Shown piece after piece: positions 61,652 to 64,000 of a stretch of DNA of 64,000 nucleotides; position 1 is the first letter of the stretch, and each line of letters opens with the position of its first letter. Both the position numbers and the translations under genes were made by a program. Source of the stretch: Altererythrobacter lutimaris. Lineage in GTDB: Bacteria; Pseudomonadota; Alphaproteobacteria; Sphingomonadales; Sphingomonadaceae. The DNA is taken from contig NZ_JABWTA010000001.1 of assembly GCF_013371495.1 (NCBI RefSeq), positions 558,001 through 622,000 of the forward strand. Reading direction: 5' to 3'. Below the pieces are notes generated by a model that did no database searches, was not told the DNA's origin, and worked only from the letters and a program-made list of their open reading frames with translations.

Positions 61652-63316
61652 ATGCTGACCCGCCTGTCCATCCGCAATGTCGTGTTGATCGAAGCGCTCG
61701 ATTTGGATTTCGGGCGCGGGCTGGGTGTGCTTACCGGCGAGACGGGGGCAGGCAAATCGATCCTGCTCGATGCGCTCGGGCTGGTGCTGGGCGACCGCGC
61801 GGATTCCGGCCTGGTGCGAGCTGGCGAAGACAAAGCGCAAGTGGCAGCCGCTTTCGAGTTTGCGCCAATGCCTGACGCTGTGGCTGAAGTTCTCGACGAT
61901 GCAGGAGTGGAAGTCGAACCGGGCGAGCCTTTGATGATCCGCCGTCAGGTGAAGGCCGATGGCGGCTCCAAGGCATGGGTCAATGATCAGCCTGTAGGCG
62001 TGGCGCTGCTGCGTGAGCTTGCCGCATCGCTGGTCGAGCTGCACGGCCAGCATGATGATCGCGGGCTAGTGAACCCGCGCGGACACAGGGCTTTGCTGGA
62101 CCGTTATGCAGGGACGGATCTCGATGGCCTGCGCAGCGCATGGACTGCGTGGCGTGAAGCGGCAGAGCGGCTTGAAAGCGCGCGTGCTGAAGTGGAACAA
62201 GCCAAGGCAGATCAGGACCTGTTGCTTGCCCATCTGGCCGAGCTCAACGCGCTTGAGCCGCAGGCGGGTGAGGAAGCGCGGCTAGCGGAAACACGTGCAA
62301 GCATGCAGAAGGGCGAGAAGCTATCCGGCGATCTTGAAGAGCTGCGCGTGATCTGGGAAGGGTCGGACTCGCCTTTGGCAGCTTTGCGCGTGGCGGCGCG
62401 GCGGCTTGACCGGATTGCGGGCGAACATCCTTTGCTGACAGAGGCCTTGGGCGCGCTCGACCGTGCGCTGGTGGAAACAGGCGAAGCCGAAGACAAGCTG
62501 CGCGATGCGGCCGAGGCTCTGGTGCATGATCCGGCGGCTCTGGATGCAGCGGAGACACGGCTGTTTGAACTGCGCGCGCTCGCTCGCAAGCATCGCTGTG
62601 AAGTGGATGAATTGCCGGACAAGATGCGCGCGATGCGTTCGCAGCTCGACGCGATTGAAGGCGGCGAAGCGCAATTGGATGCGTTGGAAAGCGCGGCAAA
62701 GGCGGCGGAGCAGGCGTATACGGCCAAGGCAGAGAAAGCGCACAAGGCGCGGCTGAAAGCGGCCAAGCAGCTCGACAAGGCGGTGGCGGCTGAACTGGCT
62801 CCGCTGAAACTGGATGCGGCGCGGTTCCTGACAGCGGTGGGATCGCTCCCGCAGGAAAAATGGGGGCCTGCTGGAAGCGACAGTGTCGAATTCCTCATCG
62901 CCACCAATCCGGGTGCGGATTTTGCTCCGCTCGGCAAGATCGCGTCCGGCGGCGAGCTCTCGCGTTTCATCCTCGCGCTGAAAGTCGCGCTGGCGGAGAA
63001 GGGCGGGGCAGCCACAGTGATCTTTGACGAGATCGATCGCGGGGTCGGCGGCGCGGTGGCCTCTGCGATTGGCGACCGTTTGGCAAGGCTCGCAGGTGAA
63101 GAGCAATTGCTGGCCGTCACGCACTCGCCGCAAGTCGCCGCGCGCGGCGCGACGCATTACCTGATCGCAAAATCCTCCTCGGGCACGGTGACGAAGACCA
63201 GCGTGGCACTGCTCGATGAAGCGGGCCGTCAGGAAGAGATCGCACGGATGCTCTCCGGCGCTGAAGTCACACCCGAGGCCCGCGCGCAAGCGGATCGCCT
63301 GTTGGAGGGGGTTTGA
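61652..63316 (+). CDS. recN: DNA repair protein RecN
   Basis: SMC-like ATPase in double-strand-break repair. 554 residues. P-loop GETGAGKSILLDAL at residues 30-43, a central coiled coil (long Ala/Glu/Lys-rich helices about 160-370), and the ABC signature ASGGELSRFILALK with the Walker B VIFDEIDRGVGG, then THSPQVAARG. ATG 61652 gives the family start MLTRLSIRNVVLIEALDLDF. In this order the gene normally follows bamD. Confidence 0.96.
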   Translation: MLTRLSIRNVVLIEALDLDFGRGLGVLTGETGAGKSILLDALGLVLGDRADSGLVRAGEDKAQVAAAFEFAPMPDAVAEVLDDAGVEVEPGEPLMIRRQVKADGGSKAWVNDQPVGVALLRELAASLVELHGQHDDRGLVNPRGHRALLDRYAGTDLDGLRSAWTAWREAAERLESARAEVEQAKADQDLLLAHLAELNALEPQAGEEARLAETRASMQKGEKLSGDLEELRVIWEGSDSPLAALRVAARRLDRIAGEHPLLTEALGALDRALVETGEAEDKLRDAAEALVHDPAALDAAETRLFELRALARKHRCEVDELPDKMRAMRSQLDAIEGGEAQLDALESAAKAAEQAYTAKAEKAHKARLKAAKQLDKAVAAELAPLKLDAARFLTAVGSLPQEKWGPAGSDSVEFLIATNPGADFAPLGKIASGGELSRFILALKVALAEKGGAATVIFDEIDRGVGGAVASAIGDRLARLAGEEQLLAVTHSPQVAARGATHYLIAKSSSGTVTKTSVALLDEAGRQEEIARMLSGAEVTPEARAQADRLLEGV

Positions 63317-63681
63317 CCTTGAGCGAAGAGGTGAGAACCGATGAGCCGAACATGGTAGCCTTGCTATCAGTATTGCCGGCCGGACTTTTGGCATTGATCG
63401 GATGCCTGGCGTCAGCTTCGGGGCTCATCCTCCAATTGGATCTGTTGTTTCAGAGTTTGAATGCGAACCACGGGCTCGGTGATTTTGATCAGAGAGTACG
63501 GAATTACGCAATTGGCAGTAGCATTGTCTTTTCATTGCTGACGTTACTTCGGATGCACAACGTCGTCCTTTCTGTGAAATGGCGGGCATTCCTAGGCGGT
63601 AAATGGAAGCGATATCTGGTGAACTCGGTCGCAGGGTTGTCACTCTTCGTAGTTCTGCAGGGCTTACGTTATGCCTTCTAA
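63313..63681 (+). CDS. Small membrane protein between recN and ligA
   Basis: 122 residues from TTG 63313, which overlaps the recN stop and has GGAGGGGG just upstream; ATG 63352 is an alternative. Two to three hydrophobic segments: about 15-38 (VALLSVLPAGLLALIGCLASASGLIL), 65-82 (IGSSIVFSLLTLL) and 100-120. Unknown family. The 3' end overlaps ligA by 11 bases in another frame, which is unusual and supports tight packing or a recent insertion. Confidence 0.55.
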   Translation: MTLSEEVRTDEPNMVALLSVLPAGLLALIGCLASASGLILQLDLLFQSLNANHGLGDFDQRVRNYAIGSSIVFSLLTLLRMHNVVLSVKWRAFLGGKWKRYLVNSVAGLSLFVVLQGLRYAF

Positions 63682-64000
63682 CCTCTCCGAAGCCGAAGCC
63701 GCCAATGAGTTGATGCGGCTTGCCAAGGCGATTGCCAAGCATGACCGGCTCTATCACGCTGAAGACGATCCGGAGATCTCCGACCAGGAATATGATGCGC
63801 TCGTCCGCCGGAATGCCGAGCTGGAGGCACAATTCCCGCATCTGGTCCGCGAGGATTCTCCGTCGCGCAAAGTCGGGCATCAGATCGCTGCATCGCCGCT
63901 GTCCAAAGTGACGCATGAGGTTCGCATGATGAGCCTCGATAACGCGTTTTCGGACGAGGAATTGCTCGAGTTCATCGCGCGGGTGCGGCGTTATCTCAAT
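63671..64000 (+). CDS. ligA: NAD-dependent DNA ligase LigA, 3' end outside the window
   Basis: Seals nicks in replication and repair using NAD+. 110 codons are visible. The N-terminal Ia domain is clear: LAKAIAKHDRLYHAEDDPEISDQEYDALVRRNAELE binds NMN, and VTHEVRMMSLDNAFSDEEL precedes the adenylation domain. The KxDG catalytic lysine lies beyond the right edge. ATG 63671; the start overlaps the preceding small gene by 11 bases. Confidence 0.95.
   Translation, partial: MPSNLSEAEAANELMRLAKAIAKHDRLYHAEDDPEISDQEYDALVRRNAELEAQFPHLVREDSPSRKVGHQIAASPLSKVTHEVRMMSLDNAFSDEELLEFIARVRRYLN

Overview
The window looks like a chromosomal segment of a marine-type alphaproteobacterium of the order Sphingomonadales, most likely Erythrobacteraceae. 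This rests on gene content and protein character: a FYDLN-acid (TIGR02300-type) protein, acidic extensions on ribosomal proteins bS16 and bL9, PHA synthase and depolymerase, multi-domain PAS-GGDEF-EAL-PilZ proteins, an Flp pilin, and a GC-rich backbone. The genus is an inference. No rRNA operon, CRISPR array, transposase or integrase was seen.

Layout. 1-6.3 kb: gloB (cut by the edge) and rpsA, then a divergent twin-PilZ gene, then cmk, a small membrane protein and aroA read leftward. 6.3-12.3 kb: a FYDLN-acid protein, tRNA-Ala(GGC), then an ffh-rpsP-rimM-trmD-rplS translation/export operon with three extra genes between rimM and trmD. trmD carries an in-frame inverted-repeat insertion. 12.4-19.3 kb: a lipoprotein, a DPP-IV-like peptidase, hydrolases and asd. 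19.4-24.9 kb: an NTF2-like lipoprotein, the rimB-rimK-ridA cluster, amn, and the rpsF-rpsR-rplI operon. 25-32.5 kb: DUF808, a GST, a divergent Mur-ligase/LD-carboxypeptidase pair (peptidoglycan recycling), fabD-fabG and dnaN. 32.5-42.1 kb: lipid, xenobiotic and redox enzymes, ending with phaZ-phaC. 42.4-46.9 kb: two tandem PAS-GGDEF-EAL-PilZ paralogues, the second with a degenerate EAL domain.

46.97-52.6 kb: after lepA lies an AT-richer cassette of about 2.8 kb. It holds an MqsR-like toxin, an MqsA-like zinc/HTH antitoxin and a ParA/MinD-type ATPase with the variant P-loop KGGVGR and a long helical C-terminus. A perfect 16-bp palindrome sits in its promoter and a strong terminator closes it. 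This is the best candidate in the window for a poorly described conflict or defence system. A nine-codon mini-ORF with a perfect Shine-Dalgarno sequence faces its terminator.

52.9-64 kb: Flp pilin, bamD, nhaA with a long structured leader, then an accessory block: ABC-F ATPase, a membrane protein plus XRE regulator under twin operators, an AraC regulator with a membrane domain, and a class-C-like serine hydrolase. The block is bracketed by two near-identical terminators, which suggests insertion or recombination. After it the housekeeping order resumes with recN, a small membrane protein and ligA (cut by the right edge).
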